Source: Danio rerio (lineage: Eukaryota > Chordata > Actinopteri > Cypriniformes > Danionidae). Taken from it: a DNA stretch of 64,000 nt. The stretch lies in assembly GCF_049306965.1 (NCBI RefSeq), contig NC_133194.1, positions 945,001-1,009,000 on the forward strand, in the 5' to 3' direction. Within the stretch, counting starts at the first letter, position 1, and every line of letters begins with the position of its first letter. Of this stretch, positions 33,109 through 45,700 are shown one piece after another. The position numbers were made by a program, and so were the translations under genes. The notes under the pieces were generated by a model. It saw nothing but the letters and a program-made list of their open reading frames with translations. It was not told where the DNA came from and made no database searches.

Positions 33109-36100
33109 ATGGCGTCGGTAACTTTTCGCGACGGGTTTCTCTGCGTTTCTGCTTTAATTACCTTCGTGTTCGTATTTGTTACCGGCGCAGATTTTGTCCG
33201 TTTTGTGTCGTTTCGTGCCATCAATCATAACCTGAGCGGAGCCGCGCCTCTGTGTCGAGGTGAGATCCAGAAAACAGCCAAACTGACATACAAGTTACTG
33301 ACAGAGTTTACAGAGAAACTAGACATGCTGTAAATAAACGCATGCACACTTACATTATTATTATTATTAATAGAGAGATTTTCATTCAGAATGGTCTTAA
33401 ATGTGTGTTACAATAACATATTTTGAGTAGTTTAACTGTTTAGTTTGTTCGTACATTAGATTACAGCAAAGTTCTATAGTCTTTGGATTAGTTGGATCGA
33501 ATTTTTAAAAACAAATAAGATTAATTACAGGCATATTTACAGCTTACTGAGTTTGATCTTTAATATGCAGTTATTAAACTTTTATTTTGTTACTTTGCAT
33601 ATAAACGTTAACATGTCGTATGAAGTCTTGATAAAATAACGTAATAAACTTGATCTAACGACTAAAGTTAAATTAATTGTAGATATAATAAACTTAATTA
33701 TTATTTAGTAGTTTTAATTTGCAGTAAATTAGTTTGTGAAACGTTCCTGTCAATCGTGTTTAATATAACTTTAATGTAAAAGCGTCGTAAGAAGTTACGC
33801 TAATGTTAGCTTACAGTTTGAACTGACTAATAACAGTAAACAGATTAATTATAGATTTGAATAATTACTTTTTGAGTATTATTTAGTGTTTTAGCAATAT
33901 AAAGCATTTATACGTTGATAACTTGAAATTTGTTTCTCTATCCCTCAAATGACCACTTATTCCTTGTGTGTGTACGAAGCGCCCGGCTAGCTCAGTCGGT
34001 AGAGCATGAGACTCTTAATCTCAGGGTCGTGGGTTCGAGCCCCACGTTGGGCGCAAAGTTTTTCATAGTGTTTTCTGTGTGTATCTGTATTATTTTCTTC
34101 CAGACTCTGTGCCCTGGTCTGTGGCTCTGCGGGATGGGGTGGTTCAGAAGGCAGTGGCTGTGGATGTTCTCCTTCTGGTCGTCTTCAGCCTCCAGCACAG
34201 TCTGCTGGCCTGGACTCCAGTGAAGAGAGTCTGTCAGAGTGTGTTTGGGGTTTTGAGCAGATCTGTGTATTGTTTCACCACCGCCGCTGCACTGCAGGTA
34301 ATTCTGCATATGCATTATTTAAACATTTATAAGTAATTATTTGAGAGATGCTTTAATATAGAAGTAAATGTAAAGTGGTATGTAAGAATATTTTTTAAGG
34401 CAATGCTTTGCCTTTTACAGTTGTTATGTAGATATTTTATTGAATTAAAATTATATTAAATTATAAATGAGTAATTATATAACATTTGTGGAGTTATAAT
34501 TTCAGAAATGAACTAGAAAAATGTACATACAATAAAAGCGAAGTTTCTTCTTAAACACCTGAATTAATACTGTGAACAGAATAATAAAAATATGTCTAAA
34601 ATAATTTTATATAAAATTAATTATTTATTATTTATTTAATTTTATTCACTGTAGTATGTCACTTGGATGTGTTATTAATTTACAAATTATATTTATTTAT
34701 GCTAGTTTCTCTAATTTCAAATTATTTCTTCTAAAATTATTTAGAGATTATTTATAAAACTATATTTAAAAGAATTCCAACCTTTTTTTAATTGCACAAT
34801 TGTAGTATTACTTACCTTTTATTAAATTAAAAGCATGCATTGATTTTAAATAATAGATTACATGTGATTTAAAATAATGTATTTTGTTTAATTTATTTAC
34901 TTGATTAATAAATAAATTTATAATTTAATAATTATAATTAACAAGAAATAGATTTAAACTGTTTTATGCACATTCATTATAGTGATTATTTATTTAAAAT
35001 AAACATTTAAAACTATTCCAACCATTTTTATTGTTACAATTTTAGTATTGTTTATCTTTTATTAATATAAAAAGCACGCATTTATTTTAAATAATAAATT
35101 AAATATTAAAATGTATGTATTTTCTTTCATTTATTAAATTATTCAATTAATTAATAAATTAAAAATGTATTATTTAAAATTTGATCTTTGTTTTATTATA
35201 AAATGTAATTAAATCCAAAATCATAACATTAAGATAAAATTTAATCTTACATTTTTTTTTCTTCTTTTTTACATTTATAACTTTTTCATAAATCTCCAAC
35301 AAGACTTTGCAGCCCCAAATCAAAACAAATCTGACACTGTGATCCCTAATTAGCCCTTATAATCAAATACCTCTGCTACCACTCATCATTTAAACTCACA
35401 TATCCTGCATGTAAATTAGTCAGTGCTATATTCTGCTCATACTGTAATCTTGTGTTCAGATATTAATGCACTATTGGCGCCCGGTCACCAGCGCCCCCTG
35501 CCTGTGGTCAGTGAGCAGTGCACCATGGGAAATCTGGTTCCCGCTCATCTGTTTTATAGTACACTTCTTGTGCTGGGCTATAATCTGCAGCATCCTGCTC
35601 ATCTTTGACTATCCAGAGCTACTGGGCATCAAACAGGTACACATGCACTGACAATCCAGACATTTACAAGCACAAAACACTCCAGTTAAAGCGTCTAATT
35701 TCATTTATATTTATTTATCAGGTTTGGACAGACATTTATTTATTATATTTATCTTTATCATGGTTTGTGTAAATGGGCCTTAAGACTAACATACTGATAC
35801 TAACATCTATAAAACACCTTTAAAAGTGTGTGTGTGTGTGTTTCTCAGGTGTATTATGAGTGTTTGGGTCTGGGTGACCCTCTGCTGCTGAAGTCTGAGC
35901 GTGCGCAGCGTCTGTACTCTCACCTCCGTCATCCAGTGTGTGTGGAGCTGCTGACGGTGCTGTGGCTCCTGCCCTCCTTCCCGCTGGACCGACTCCTGCT
36001 GGCCGTGTTCCTGACCGTGTATCTGATCCTGGCGCACTCGCTGGACAAGCAGGACTGCGCTTACCTTCGGCACCAGCTGCGCAACAAACTGCAGCTCTTC

Positions 36101-36154
36101 TCCACACCACTAGAGGGCAGCGAGCAGACAAATGACAACAATAAACTAGAGTGA
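33109..36154 (+). CDS. nrm: Nurim, inner nuclear membrane protein (complete, four exons)
   Basis: Nurim is a multi-pass inner nuclear membrane protein related to isoprenylcysteine methyltransferases. Exons are 33109-33259, 34104-34297, 35460-35636 and 35849-36154, giving 275 residues (human 262). Family landmarks in order are [12 protein letters not shown] (exon 1), SLQHSLLAW (exon 2), [12 protein letters not shown] at the end of exon 3, and [36 protein letters not shown] and [16 protein letters not shown] in exon 4. About six hydrophobic segments are visible, as usual for the family. The tail [14 protein letters not shown] is not obviously conserved. Intron 1 holds a tRNA-Lys gene and intron 2 is very AT-rich. 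The order with ppp1r18 downstream matches the human MHC class I region. Confidence 0.97.
33981..34053 (+). tRNA. tRNA-Lys (anticodon CTT)
   Basis: A 73-base cloverleaf with no intron. The acceptor stem GCCCGGC pairs with GTTGGGC, the A box is TAGCTCAGTCGG and the B box GGTTCGAGCCC. The anticodon CTT is at 34014-34016 in the loop CTCTTAA closed by GAGA. The discriminator is G and CCA is not encoded. A pol III terminator of five T begins at 34059. It lies in nrm intron 1 on the same strand and looks intact. Confidence 0.97.
34330..35280. other. AT-rich nrm intron 2
   Basis: About 0.95 kb of AT-rich sequence with loosely repeated segments (for example TTTTATTAA near 34818 and 35058). No gene or clear transposon is visible. 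Confidence 0.5.
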
Positions 36155-36189
36155 ACGCTGGGTTTATAGGAGTCAGTAATGCTTTTACG

Positions 36190-38015
36190 TCAGTATGTAA
36201 GTCATACGGTGTCTGCAATTGCATACTTCTCTACTATGGTCAGTGAAAAACAATATCGCTGCATCCAAATTTGCTAACTATCCATCCTAAATAGTAATCG
36301 AAAATAGAGTTAGTGTGTCCCAAATCATATTATGTTTAAATGCATATTGAAAAGTTACCTGGATGCTCTACTATTTCTGGTAGATATTGAAAGTGCATAT
36401 CCATGCTAACGTTAACTGTTAATATTGCCGTTAATTCGATACCGTTTTCCAAAGTTGGCTGGTTTACTTTTTCTAGTAGAAATTCGAAGTGCGAATCTCT
36501 GCTAATGCTAATGGCTAATATTTCCGTTGCACGGACCCACACTTCAAATAAAAAAACATTTATTTTATATTATGATAAAACTTCGAAGTGCAGATACGTG
36601 CTAACGCTAATGGCTAATATTGATGTTAATACATTTATTTTATACCGTTAATTTGATTCGATCTACAAATGTAGGTAAAACCGTTTTTTAAACTACAAAC
36701 ATGGCGGTCATGCAGAATCGAAAGTCTTACAGTGTGTTTAAAATCTCAATTTTATCTACTATAGTATGTGAAAAACAATATCGCTGTGTCCAAATTTGCA
36801 TAATATCTTTGCTAAATATTATTTGAAAATAGAATAAGTCCAAAATCATAGTATGTTGAAATTAGTTTTCCCAAAACTACACGAATGCTCTACTATTTCC
36901 AGTAGAAATTCAAAGTGCATATCTGTGCTAACGCTAATGGCTAATATTGCCGTTGATTTGATACCGTAAATTTAATTAGAACTACAAATGTAGGTAAAAA
37001 CTGTTATCAAACTACAAACATGGCGGATAAGCAAGATCAAAAGTCATACAGTGCTTCGAAAATCTACTAATATAATCTACAAATATTTCTCTACTATAGT
37101 ATGTGAAAAACAATATCGCTGTTTCCAAATTTGCATACTATCCATCCTAAATAGTATTCAAAAATAGAATTAGCGTGTCCTAAATCATATTATGTAGAAA
37201 TGAGTTTTCCAAAGACCCCTGGTTGCTCTACTATTTCTGGTAGATATTCGAAGTGCAAATCTGTGCTTATGCTTACGACTAATATTGCCGACAATACATG
37301 CGCCCAAATTTTAAATAAAAAAACATTTATTTTATTGTTTTTAATTTATTTAATGGGATAAATTCGAAGTGCAGATCCATGCTAACTGCTAATATTGTAG
37401 ATAATTTGTCAATTTGATACCGTTAATTCAATTAGAACTACAAATGTGGGTGAAAAGTGTTAACAAACTACAAATATGGTTGACGCACAAGACCGAAAGT
37501 CATACAGTGCATCTGAAATCTCATACTTCTCTACTTTAGTATGTGAAAAACCATATTGCTGTGTCCAAATTTGCATATTATATTGCCGTTAATTTATTTG
37601 ATACAGTTAATTCGATTAGAACTACAAATGTGGGTAAAAACTGTTATCAAACTACAAACATGGCACATGCAATGCGTCTGAAATCTCATACTTCTCTACT
37701 GTAGTATGTGAAAAACAATATTGCTGTGTCCAAATTTGCGTACTATCCATCCTAAATAGTACTGGAGAATAGAATTAGTGTGTCTCAAATCATAGTATGT
37801 TGAAATGAGTTTTCCCAAAGCTACCCGGATGGTCTACTTTTTTCGGTAGAAATTCGAAGTGCAAATCTGTGCTAACGCTAATTGCTAATATTGCACAATA
37901 CATTGCATGTTGGATGTGAATTCGATTCGAACTACAAACATGGCAGACAGGCCATTCAATCACAAGCCATATGGTGCTTCTGAAATCTGATATTTCTCTA
38001 ATATAGTATGTATAA
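36190..38015. repeat. Degenerate tandem repeat downstream of nrm
   Basis: Landmarks such as GTGAAAAACAATATCGCTG (about 36241, 36767, 37103), CTAACGCTAATGGCTAATAT (36599, 36927) and ACTACAAACATGGC recur with changing spacing. About six diverged and partly deleted copies of a 300-450 base unit fit the pattern. No gene is visible. Confidence 0.75.
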
Positions 38016-38874
38016 ACAACATATGTATTGCGCAGTTTACACTATTATACTATGGGCTGCTGAATGCTCGACTCTGATTGGCTGATGAGCATTTTAAGGT
38101 TCAGTTATTGGTTGGAATAATAAAATTCACAACACTTTCAAGGTTTAATAAGTGTAATTTCTGATAAGTGTAAAGTCTAAAGGTGGAAATAAACATGACA
38201 CATTGTGTTCTATTTTAATATGATAATATATATATTTTTTTCACAAATATTTTTTACTCCAACACAAAATATAAATCGTAAATCTATATTAATTGAAAGT
38301 TTTTAGTGGTCAAATAAATAATAATTAATCCAAAATATGTCTTCACTTAATTTTTACCATAGATGTGTGCGTGTGTGTGTGTGTGTGTGTGTATATTTGC
38401 TTCATGTATACTGTATATCATTAAACCAGTGTGCAGCTATTATTATTATTATAAACTGAAGATGTGTCCAAAATGACAGATTGGATGATTTTGCTTTAAC
38501 ACATCTATAAATGATGCTTTTATTATTTCGTTTTGTCATTGTTTATCATTGCAGAACCGATAAATCATCAGGTGATAAACGCTGCGTTACATTCAGACCT
38601 CTTGTGTTTTTCACAATTAAGTGTCATAACTACTGGAAAACGTGCCTATGTGTGTGTGTTTTGTATTTTATGGAAATATGCAATGCTTGAAGTGTGTTTA
38701 CATAATGACATCAGAGTCATCTGGTACAGAATGTAGTTTTACATGGTCAGTATATACGTTTTTATTGCTTAATAAGTTTCTCTGAGTAAGATTTAAAGGA
38801 AAAGTATTTTTTCTTCAAACTTTCATGTCTTGCTGTTTCTTTTTTTCATGAATTATTAAATTTATAGACCATTT

Positions 38875-39101
38875 TGATGGATGTAAACAAAAACAACGGT
38901 CCCAACTTATTTCCTGTTTTACATGTTTAATTTCTATGGCTTCGAAGAATCCAAAAAGAGCCACATATTGATAACCAATGTTATGAAAACTGTTTTAATA
39001 TTAAGTTATGATTGAATTGCCTCGCGTTACAGTTATGAAATAATTTGATAACAAGCAGGAAATGTTCATGGGCCAATGGCATCACATTAAAATGGTCTGT
39101 A
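38875..39101. mobile_element. Mariner-like non-autonomous element, copy 1
   Basis: Ends TAGACCATTTTGATG and ATTAAAATGGTCTGTA are inverted, and TA borders both ends. The same element recurs at 47071-47302, sharing TTTGATAACAAGCAGGAAAT. Confidence 0.75.
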
Positions 39102-39454
39102 ATGAAAATTGAAAAGGACATGCACATAAATGCACTGTTGTTAACCTCAAATAAATTTAATTTTACAGCTGTTTTGTGTTATGATGTGTATTTTTATAGA
39201 GCACCAATTATGTCTAAGCCACCCGAATTAGAGCATCAGTGGATGATAATAAAAAAGATTCAACATTTTGGGCGCAACAAGCATTGACTTTTGGAATTAA
39301 ATGTATTTTTCAGGAATGAGGTGCAGGTTCATTATTATATTTTTATTTTTGGCTTAATTCCCCAATAGTTTCTTTAAAGAAAAGTGTTTTTTAAATGCTG
39401 AATTAAATGTTAAATGCTTGTCCTATAAAAAATTTGGGAAACCGAAAACAAACA

Positions 39455-39592
39455 TTTACACAGTGCTGGGTTGCGGCTGGAAAGTAAGACGCTGCATAAA
39501 ACATAAGACGGAATAGTTGGCAGTTCATTCCACTGTGGTGACCCCTAATAAATAGGGGGCTGAACCGAAGGAAAATGAATGAATAAAAAAAT
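39455..39592 (+). mobile_element. DANA-type SINE, 3' fragment
   Basis: GTGCTGGGTTGCGGCTGG to CCGAAGGAAAATGAATGAAT; only the 3' half is present. Confidence 0.85.
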
Positions 39593-40530
39593 AAAAGTAA
39601 TTTTATGACAACTATGCAAACACCTTTGTGGTTTTGAGTGTTTATTGCTCAGATATGTCCATTAGGAGTTCAAGTCTAATTTTAAACATTTCAATTTAAT
39701 ATATTTACACAAACCTTTGAAATGTACCTTTAAATAGCTTTCATGGATACCATAATGCATGCATTGTTGCTTTAAAAATGACAATAATAATATCTTGACA
39801 TCACAGGATCATCTAATGGCCAAAAATAATTAAGTGTATAAATAAAGAGATGTTACTAGCCACTATTTGTATGATTGTTCTTAGAAGGGATACAGCTGCC
39901 GTCAGAAGTTAACGAGAATTATTTATATTATTTATTAAATTACCCATTAATTGTATTTTATTAACGCCCAATCTAAACCCAACCTTCACAATAGTGTAAA
40001 AACAGTAATTATACCGAGTATTATTCATATTATTTATTAAAATAGCCTACAGATTAATTGTATTTATTAACGTTCCTCCATACCTCGCAGTACTTAGCCA
40101 TAAGAGTTTTTCATATTATTAATTAAACGACCCATTTAATTGTTTTTTTTTCAACGTCTTCTCCTATACCCAGCCCTAAACCCAACCATCACAATAATGT
40201 AAAAATATTATTTATTATTTTACTCTGTCATAAAAATGATTGATGTGAGCTGTATCCCTTCTAAACTTTACCTTCGCATTCGTGGATGAGTAGGCAGGCT
40301 ACATTTCTAATGGTCTTTATAGGAAAACAGTATTAAATGACAATTAGCAGGACGTTAATGAACTTTTACACATAAACTGGACATGTTTATGAACTTGTAG
40401 ATGCGTTTGTGCTCTATACTATTAGTGAGCTGACGGTTAATGGCGTCTCTCCGTTAACCGATGTTCTCCGGTGTCCGGGATGAAGAGCAAACGACAGTCT
40501 TAGTTAAACGCCTTTTCTCGGTCATCATAC

Positions 40531-40581
<51 letters not shown>
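40531..40581. repeat. (TG)n microsatellite upstream of or within the ppp1r18 leader
   Basis: About 25 TG units, 300 bases upstream of the putative leader-exon donor. Confidence 0.95.
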
Positions 40582-40583
<2 letters not shown>

Positions 40584-40599
40584 TTCTCCTGCTGGAGTT

Positions 40600-40883
40600 T
40601 AATGTAATTACGGGATTACTGTCCTCCTAAAGCCGCTAATATTTACTACACTGAGCTGCGATTGACGGGACTCAAATACAGTTCACCGAATCACGGAAAT
40701 ATGAATTAACGGGAGGTTTTTCTACTCGGTGAGTGTTAGAAATGAAGCTTTTCGACTACTGAAGGGATTACCTGGACTTTCTGAAGAGTCTTTATGGAGT
40801 TACACTATAATAAGATGAACGTCGAGCGAGAGGGAAAGAGGAAAACTTTATTCCGGCGAAAATAATCACACGGAGGAAAAAAG
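40600..40883 (+). other. ppp1r18: Putative non-coding first exon of ppp1r18
   Basis: A GC-richer stretch ends in a strong donor (AAAAAAG followed by GTGAGT at 40884). The next acceptor on this strand in register with the gene is TTGACAG at 42680. The left limit is not determined. Confidence 0.5.
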
Positions 40884-41585
40884 GTGAGTAACAATAGTCA
40901 TTTAAAACATTACATAATGTATAATATCTTTTAAAAACACGTCGAAATCTAGTGAAAATCTACAGCATATCAAACAAATCGTTCCCACATGCTAAAATAG
41001 GCTAGTATAGTCTTGCTTTTGATAGTCGCTCGTAAAGTGATTTGCAGGCTACTCTACATTTACATTTGTTAATTAATGGTATATTAACTAGTGTATTAAT
41101 TACCTTAAATAAACTGTAAACTGTAATGTAGTACTGAAAACAACAATATTGGGTTATTATTAGTTTATATTAGCCTACTAGTTGTTGTGTTAGCATAGTA
41201 GGTTAACTATAAAATATCACAACAGGTTGATTCAAGTGTTTGGCTATAGTATAATTCAAGAACTCTACATTATTTACTATAAATTACTATTTTATTTTAT
41301 TTATGTGGGTTATTATGCATTAACTCAACATATGAATAGTTGGCAGTGCACCTAATTTAAAACCACAGCAACATTACATTATTGCATGTATTATTAAATC
41401 AATTAAAAATAATTTGAGATCACTTATTGATCTCCTTATTGAAGTGCCTAATAAATAAAATCTTCAGGAAAACAAACGTGATTATATATTGATGTTATTG
41501 TTTTTTGTATATCCTGTTTTATATTATTATTATTAGATTTGTTTGTTTTAGATGTTGTTTGCAACAAAAGCAATAAAATTATTGG

Positions 41586-41795
41586 TTTCACTTTATTTAA
41601 TGTGTCCTAGTTACAGTTTAGCTATTAATTTAACTAATAATATTAATTAATTACATGGAATAAATGATTATGGTTGAACGTGGATTAGGTTTAGGGTTAT
41701 TAACATGTAATAACTATGCATAATTAATTGTAATTACTGGTGTTAAGTACATGGAACATAAAACATGAACAACTTTAAATAAAGTGAAATGGTGA
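41586..41795. mobile_element. Palindromic MITE in ppp1r18 intron 1
   Basis: TTTCACTTTATTTAATG on the left is mirrored by TTTAAATAAAGTGAAAT on the right, with ACATGTAATAACTATGCAT between. Confidence 0.6.
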
Positions 41796-42114
41796 ACAGT
41801 CTCAAAAAAATAAAAACTTTAGCCTATTTGACATGCATACATATTTAATTGAATTGACTTAAAGTTTATGGTTAGTTACATGTAAATATGCATTATTCAT
41901 AGTAATTACTTAGTATAATAAGTGCATGGAAAATGTAACTACATCAACTTATATGAATGTTTTTTTAGACATACCTTTTGATTTTGATTTATTTTGAAGG
42001 TAATATTCACTTAAAACATTTATTTAAACACAAATCATCAAAACAAACCAATATATCTATGCAAACAAAAAAATAACAAATGACTTTACCTTATCTTTCT
42101 CAAATGTCATTGTA

Positions 42115-42205
42115 ATGCAATAATGAAACCTTTCGTAAAGCTGCTTTGAAACATTAATTATTATGAAAAGCACTATACAAATAAAGAAAATAGAATTTTA
42201 ACCAG
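42115..42205 (+). mobile_element. 3' tail of a non-LTR-type repeat
   Basis: GTAAAGCTGCTTTGAAAC then AAAAGCACTATACAAATAAA is the common cyprinid 3' tail. A related copy lies at 54985-55060. Confidence 0.55.
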
Positions 42206-42267
42206 TTCAAAATGAAGCGGCACAAAGCACAAGTTTAATTATCTTTATAAGTATCAATGTTTACTTT

Positions 42268-42592
42268 GGGCAACACGGTGGCTCAGTGGTTAGCGCTGTG
42301 GCCTTACAGCAAGAAGGTGGCTGGTTCGAGTCCCAGCTGGACTGTGTGGTTCTCTGGGTGCTCCGGTTTCCCCCACAGTCCAAACACATTTGGGGAATAT
42401 AGGGGAATTGATTAACTAAATTGGCCGTAGTGTAGGAGTGTGTGTGTATGGGTGTTTTCCAGTACTGGGTTGCAGCTGGAAGGGCATCCCCTGTGTAAAA
42501 CAAATGCTGGAATAGTTGGTGGTTCTATCCGCTGTGGCGACTCCTGATGAATAAAGGGACTAAGCCGAAGGAAAATTAACGAATGTTTACTT
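42268..42592 (+). mobile_element. DANA-type SINE in ppp1r18 intron 1, nearly full length
   Basis: The A-box region GCAACACGGTGGCTCAGTGG and B box TGGTTCGAGTCCC are intact. The middle is shortened after AGCTGGACTG. The 3' end is CTAAGCCGAAGGAAAATTAA. It ends about 90 bases before exon 2 of ppp1r18. Confidence 0.92.
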
Positions 42593-42746
42593 TGCAACTA
42601 CTCAATCTGCACTACTCATAGCATGTTTAACAAATAAAAAACACAACCGCCTACCTGCTAATCAATTTGTTTGTTGACAGAATTACTGGATGTCCCAGGG
42701 GAAAATTGTGTTTTTGCAAAACTGATTCATCCAGCCCTGCGTGGTT

Positions 42747-45700
42747 ATGTCTCTGTCGGCGCTACCAGAATGGAAGCAGATGCTTCTGGAGCGAAAGAGA
42801 AAAGAGGAGGAGGAGAGAGAAAGACGAGAACGTGAGGAAGAAGAGAGGCTGGCCAGCATGCCAGCCTGGAAAAGGGAGATCATCCAGAGAAGAAAAGAAA
42901 AAGAGAGAGAGCGAGACATACAGCGTATTCCCGATGTGTTGGCCAGCACTGAGGACATCATTACAGAACATCTCCCCAAGGTAAAACAAAAGATATCCAA
43001 AGAAACCTTCCAACAGAACCCGTTCATCCGCTCTGAAAACAGCTTTAGGAAGGATAAAAGGGTGATTGGAGAGAATGCATGTAAAAAGGCTGGTAGTAAA
43101 TCCGGGAGGGATCATAATAAAGAAAAAGAAGTCTGGAGAGGACGAGATAGAGAGAGTAAAAATGAAGGAAGAGAGCAAGAGAGAAGCACCGGGAGAGAAG
43201 GCAAGGAGACGGGTCCATTCTCTCCAGTCGTGGGTCTGAGAACGATCCAGGCCAACAATATTATCATTATTGAGAAAGATAAAAGCGGGAGGGAGAAGGT
43301 GGAGAAGGAGGTGGAGGAGGACGAGAAAAGGATGAGGATGGATTTGAGGGAGTTTCTGGCGGGAGGTGGGAGTGTGACGGAGATTAGAGCATCGGAAGTG
43401 CTGATCATCAAACCTCCTGTGACGGAGGGGAAAAGAGATGGAGAGAGTGGAGGAAAGATGGAGAGAGGGAGAGGGGAAGAAAGGATAGAGAGAGGGAGAG
43501 GTGAAGAGATAGGGGTAAGTGAAGAACGAAGGAGAGATGAAGAAAGTTTAGAGAAAGGGAGAGGTGAAAAGCGAGGGATTAGTGAAGAGGGATGGAGAGG
43601 TAAGGGGAGGGGGGAGGACTGGATTGAGAAAGGGAGAGGTGAAGAGAGGATAGAGAGAAGGAGAGGTGAAGAACGAGGGAGAAGTGAAGAAAGAAGGAGA
43701 TGTGAAGAAAGTTTAGAGAAAGTGAGAGGTGAAAAACGAGGGATAAGTGAAGAGAGATTGAAAGGTCAAGAAAGATGGAGAGGAGAAGAGAAAGGGATAA
43801 GCGAAGAACGAAGAAGAGGTGAAGAACAAGGGATAAGTGAACAGCGAAAAAGAAGTAAAGAGCGAGGGATAAGTGAAAAACAAAGGAGAAGTGAAGAGCA
43901 AGGGATAAATAAAGAGCGAAGAAAAGATAAAGAGCGAGGGATAAGTGAAGAGCTAGGGAGACGTGAAGACTGGATAGAAAAAGGGAGAGAACGAGGTAAA
44001 AGTAAAGAACGAGGGAAAAGTAAAGAACGAGGGATAAGTGAGGAGCGTTCAGAGAAAGAGGGAATATGGAGCTCTATGCAGAGAGTGCTGGGCCACAGAG
44101 CTCCGGGCTGCAGTGGGCAGGTCAGTGTGCCCGCTCGGGTCAGTGGGCGGGTCAGTCAGCTGCTCAGTAAATTCGGGGAAAACCCCAAACCTCCACTGAG
44201 ATCCAAAAGCACAGAATCCCTGAACCAGCCCGACAAGACCAGGGCCCGATACAGCACAGGAGACCTCTCAGTGCAGGACGTCCCAAACCTGGAGGAGCCG
44301 GAAAACAATCCGACACTCCGAGGAGTCCCGAAGAGATCCTTCAGCTTCTCAGACCGCGTGATTCGACAACAGGAGAACCGAGATTTTAAGGCTGTGGAGA
44401 GAACACACTCTGACCGCAGAGTCAAAACTCAAGACCAATCAGAGGGTCAATCAAGGGTCAACAGGAAATCTAAAGATGATGAGGAAAAGAGGCAAACAGA
44501 AAATAGGGAGAGGAATGTTTGTGGAAAGACAGAAGATGAAGGCTTCACTGTAGCCTCCATCGTCAAAAATCCAGAGGAGGTCGCATTTGCAAGGCGAATT
44601 CCTATCAAACATGAGGAGAGGGAGTGCGGAGAGAACAGAGAAGAGAATGAGGTTGAAATAGATAAAGAGATGCATAGAGATAAAAAGCAAGAGGAAAAAT
44701 GGAGTCTCACAGAATTCCAGAATGATTCCGATAGAAGACAGAATCAGGACCAAGCAACTCTTCCAGATTCAAGACAGTCCCACGGTATATACATCCCACC
44801 TTCAGATGACAGTACTACAGATCTCCCTGCAGACATTCAGTGCCAATGCAGTGTCAACACTGCAAACACTAGTTGTCCATCTACAACCTGTTCCGTACAA
44901 CAACAAGCAGTCCTTACTCAGCACACAGAAGATCTGTTGAGCAAATTAGGCAAAATCCAATCAGACATAGAGTTTAAAAGTTCAACGCATGCATGTTCAC
45001 ATGAGGACTCAGACATGATCTCTGATGAACTGAGTTTCCAAGAGCATCAAGACTATGAAAACTTTCCAAAGCAAGAGGCATATTATTCCTCACAACTCCC
45101 AACAACACTATCCCAGAGCAAGCTCTGCACTCAAGAAGGAATCACCATCCCCAGAACAGTGTTTTATGGAGTCGATATATCAGCGAAAATAAGAAGATCG
45201 AGTCTGCCTGCTGGACAAGAGGGTGGACAAACTGAGAGGAGAGGAAGCTGGAAAACAGGCCGACCTTTGACCCGAGTGGAGTCTCTGAAAGAGAAAATTC
45301 GCCAGCAGGAAAAGGAAACACAGAGAAGTAGACATGATGAAACTGAAGCAACTACAAGCAAGCAGGAAGAAACCACAGTGCAGACTCTCACACCGCTTGA
45401 CGTCACACAGGAAGTCAGCATGGCAAAGTCAAGCCCTCAACTTCCTGTTCCTGATTCTCTGTCGCTCTTGCAGTCATCAGAAAGAGAAGTAGTGGAGATC
45501 ACATCCAAAAGTGATATCTGCGGAACTAAGAAAAGAGCTTGCAATGCTCCGAGAACACAGGACTTTGACGGAGAAGACGATAGAATTGAAAGAGAGGAAG
45601 AGTTGTTAGAGGAAGAGTATTTTCCTCCTTCTCTTTCTCCCTCTCCTACTCTTTTAGAGTCTTTGGACGCCATGAGTCGGATTTATAACCTTAAGACTGT

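Larger units (their letters stand above)
38020..40430. other. nrm-ppp1r18 intergenic region
   Basis: Mostly AT-rich. It holds a TG run at 38367-38391, a mariner-like element at 38875-39101 and a DANA fragment at 39455-39590. The rest shows no gene-like signal. Confidence 0.55.
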
